64,000 nt of DNA from Gymnogyps californianus (Eukaryota > Chordata > Aves > Accipitriformes > Cathartidae): positions 12,083,001 to 12,147,000 of the forward strand of contig NC_059476.1 in NCBI RefSeq assembly GCF_018139145.2, read 5' to 3'. This document shows, piece by piece, positions 61,329 to 64,000 of the stretch. The translations under genes and the position numbers were made by a program. Each line of letters starts with the position of its first letter. The first letter of the stretch is position 1. The notes under the pieces were generated by a model. It did not search any database. It was not told where the DNA came from and saw only the letters and a program-made list of their open reading frames with translations.

Positions 61329-61366
61329 GTGGAGGAGGAGGAGGAGGAGGAGGAGGAGGAGGAGGT
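61329..61366 (+). repeat. (GGA)n trinucleotide repeat
   Basis: About eleven GGA/GAG units next to a small CpG-rich patch. A plus-strand frame reads it as poly-glutamate. Confidence 0.9.
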
Positions 61367-61479
61367 GATCGCCTCCACTTTCCAGAGGAAGTCGCACGCT
61401 GGGTTTTGCAGCCCGGCTCACATCAGCGCCTACGTTGTCTTTGTCACGGCAACAGCAGGGGAGATCCGTCAGACAGGCG

Positions 61480-61640
61480 TGCGCAGAGGCCTCCCAAACG
61501 CAGCATCCCACAGCAGGGCCGGAGCAGCACGACTGGTCCGGGAGAGCGCACCGACTGCGTCAGACCCTGCGGCTTCGGAGAGAAACCACGTACGGCCCCG
61601 GCGAGAGCGGGGCGAGGCAGGCTGCACACTTCTGCGGCAG
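61480..61640. promoter_or_regulatory. Small isolated CpG-rich patch
   Basis: About 160 bp with many CpG dinucleotides in a CpG-poor flank roughly 40 kb from the DUSP5 promoter. It could be an enhancer, an unannotated promoter (for example of a long noncoding RNA) or just an unmethylated relic. No exon or TATA box was recognised. Confidence 0.45.
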
Positions 61641-64000
61641 GAAAGTGGTCTGTACGACATGGCTGATGTCACGATTGACTGATAGCAGGTTTGAGGAATC
61701 CCCCTCCCTCTCCCGGCAGCTCAGCACCCCTCTTGCCAGCTCACTCCCTCCCCTGTTGCTTCCCCCATCCCCAAATCACTTCCTCTGCTGGGGCCAGTGC
61801 AAGCGGTGGTGGGGCCGTGCTCTGGAGCTGATCCAGGTTCGCGCAAACAAAAATCCATCCAAACCCAAACCACAGCCTGTTTTTTTTAGCAGGGCTATTT
61901 TCAACCCCAACAGCACAACAGAGGGTGAAATGACACGTCATGGTGGAGCTGCTGCGACCGAAAGCGGGAAATGCTATTCCTCCTCCCATCCCTGCTTGTC
62001 CCTGTCCCCATCCCTGCTCCCAGAAGTTCCCATTGCCTCCTTTGTGTTGGCTTTGGGGCTCGTAAGACCTGCTTCAGCTCATTAATCCAGCAGAAAATGA
62101 TCTGTTTTGACTTGCTAGGTTATTTCTTTCACTGGGACGCTCTGTGAACGCAGGTTAAACCACTCTTTGTAACCTCCTAAAAAACCCCTCCAGGGATTTC
62201 AGTGGTTGGGGTCACAGCACAGGCCACCCACGGCTTCCCTGCATAGGGCGGGGGGACAGCATGCAGCAGCGGGCGGGCAGGACGGGAGCAGGGCTCGGGG
62301 CGGGGGGACCCTCTCAAACCAGCTTCATCTCCCAAGGAAACAGTGGCAAACAGCAGCCTGGACGCAACGCCAGCCGCAATGATCCCAAATGAGCCTTTGT
62401 TTTCTGCAGCAAGTAAGGTGTGTTTTGTTCTTAACAACAGGAGAAAACCAGCCAGACCTAGAAGAGCACAGACAACATAGCAAAGCAACCTGATTTCTAA
62501 AAAACTACTTAAGTTACTGCTTAAATATGTGCATTTAGTTGCTGCATGTGGCTTTCCCAGGAAGTTAGTGATTCTCTTGCTATTTGACTCTAGAGACCTT
62601 TGCCAACCTTCAAATTTTCACCAAAAAATGACCCCTTTTTCACTTCTAAGACTGCCAAAGAGCAAAGTCAATGGGGAAATGGCCTGAAAATCTTAACGCT
62701 TGGGAGCGGGGTTAAATAATTTGACAAGATGATCCACAGGGAGACTTGCAATGCTGTGAGAAAAGGAGACCTGCATTCTTCATGGTTCCCAATGCAACAG
62801 TAAAATACAGTTTTTCAGAAAGGTCAAGGATAAAGTTCATGACTGACAGTTAAATAATGGACCAGGGCAGTGCTTTTCACAGCTTGCTCCGGTAGCGAAA
62901 GGAATGCTGCACACACACAGCTGGGATTTGTGCCCTCGCCATCTTGCAAAGGCGAAGCACCAACTGCCCCGATTTCCCTGCTGCAGCTCTGTTGCCCACA
63001 AATATCCTGTGGCCCAGCCGGGCTGCCAGAGCAATTATGTCTCCCAATTGTCTGATCATCTCCCTGGGTTATTTCTGAACTGGAGAGCTAAACGTACGCA
63101 GCCTCTGCAACACATTCACGTGGTTGTCGCATCTCTGCTTGCCCCAGCAGAGCACACGGCAGGTACCTGCACCGGAGCACCGCCAGCGGGACAGCCTGGG
63201 CCTGTGACCACCCCATGGGTACCACAGCTGGGATGCCCACCAATACACATTTCAATCTGCTGTAGGTGCCTCCAGGCATTTGGGTTCTGAAAAAAAAAGC
63301 TAAAATTAGCTGTCCAGGCAAAAGCCCTATCTTTCCACAGATCTTGGTACTTGATTCTTACTTTGGCTTCTTTTGTACTGCAGGAGTCCATTTGCCCTCC
63401 TTGCCCAAACACCACAATACCTTCCATTATAAAAGTTGAAATCTCTCTGCAAAACCCTGGTGTTAATTTGCTTTAGTCCCACGGATAATCATTGAATAAT
63501 TAAAAAATAAACCTGAAGAATTTTGAATGCTTCTTTCTCTCTCCTCTCCTTCCCAATTATACAACATATTGATAAGATCATTAGTAATCATTTAACATCT
63601 GATTTTCATGTTTGTTGTTGCTGTTGCTGTAATATTTTTGCCTTTTAAAATTCCAGAACTTGGCTTTTCAAGAGTGACTGAGGTTGTGTGGGAGAGAAGT
63701 CTGCATCCTTGCCAGGGCCCCAAGGATATGCCTTATATCTGGACTGCTTAAAATCTTCCTCACCATCAAGGCTCCTGTTGCAGCTACCATCATTTCTGTT
63801 TTGTTATGGTGTAGGACCTTCTATTTTGTCCGTGTGTATGACCCTCTTCTTAGTCTAGAAATGTCACTCTGAGACAGGGTGGTACTGCTTTCTTTCTTTT
63901 CCTGTTGGAAAACTTTGTTTAGTAACTTTAATTCAAAGATCTCTTCTGCACTTGAGATGTGTGAACTGGGACCAAATTTCCTACATAACCCAGACCAGAA
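61641..64000. other. Intergenic to window end, no gene recognised
   Basis: Mixed composition, slightly CpG-richer at 62220-62310. The last 0.6 kb is AT-rich with a short GTT/GCT repeat near 63610. SMNDC1, the expected neighbour on this side in mammals, is not visible. Confidence 0.55.

Noticed and set aside
61281..61682. 133-codon plus-strand frame with poly-glutamate
   Set aside because: The run comes from a (GGA)n repeat, and the rest has no recognisable domain.

Overview
The window is vertebrate nuclear DNA, most likely from a bird (or at least an archosaur). It holds one recognisable protein-coding gene, split by introns with GT/AG junctions. Interspersed repeats are sparse and heavily decayed; several resemble CR1 LINE 3' ends, which fits a bird. 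There are no operons, ribosome binding sites or bacterial features. The species cannot be named from what is visible.

The gene is DUSP5, the nuclear, ERK-specific dual-specificity MAP kinase phosphatase, on the minus strand. Four coding exons (21015-20622, 16246-16104, 14653-14434, 12286-11886) join in frame into a 385-residue protein with an N-terminal rhodanese/CDC25-like domain, a kinase-interaction motif (RRARG) and an intact catalytic domain (Asp235, Cys266, Arg272). The promoter lies in a CpG island and carries a TATA box (21223-21228) and a perfect CArG box (21260-21269). This suits a growth-factor-induced immediate-early gene that feeds back on ERK. The 3' UTR runs to about 10.68 kb and contains three AUUUA pentamers.

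Layout: 1-10.68 kb is the downstream flank, with no gene recognised. It contains a diverged tandem duplication (4.66-4.92 kb), palindromic MITE-like relics (6.0-6.3 kb) and a striking bulge-free hairpin (10,229-10,310). DUSP5 occupies 10.68-21.2 kb. From 21.3 kb to 64 kb is a gene-free upstream flank with scattered CR1/MIR-like relics, a G-quadruplex motif (32.27 kb), a 27-unit TTCCC microsatellite (59.04 kb) and a small isolated CpG-rich patch (61.48-61.64 kb). In mammals the neighbours of DUSP5 are SMNDC1 (upstream) and SMC3 (downstream); no exon of either was recognised here.

I did not find a new multigene system. The observation most worth a second look is the hairpin at 10.2 kb, which has the geometry of a microRNA precursor or a decayed palindromic transposon.
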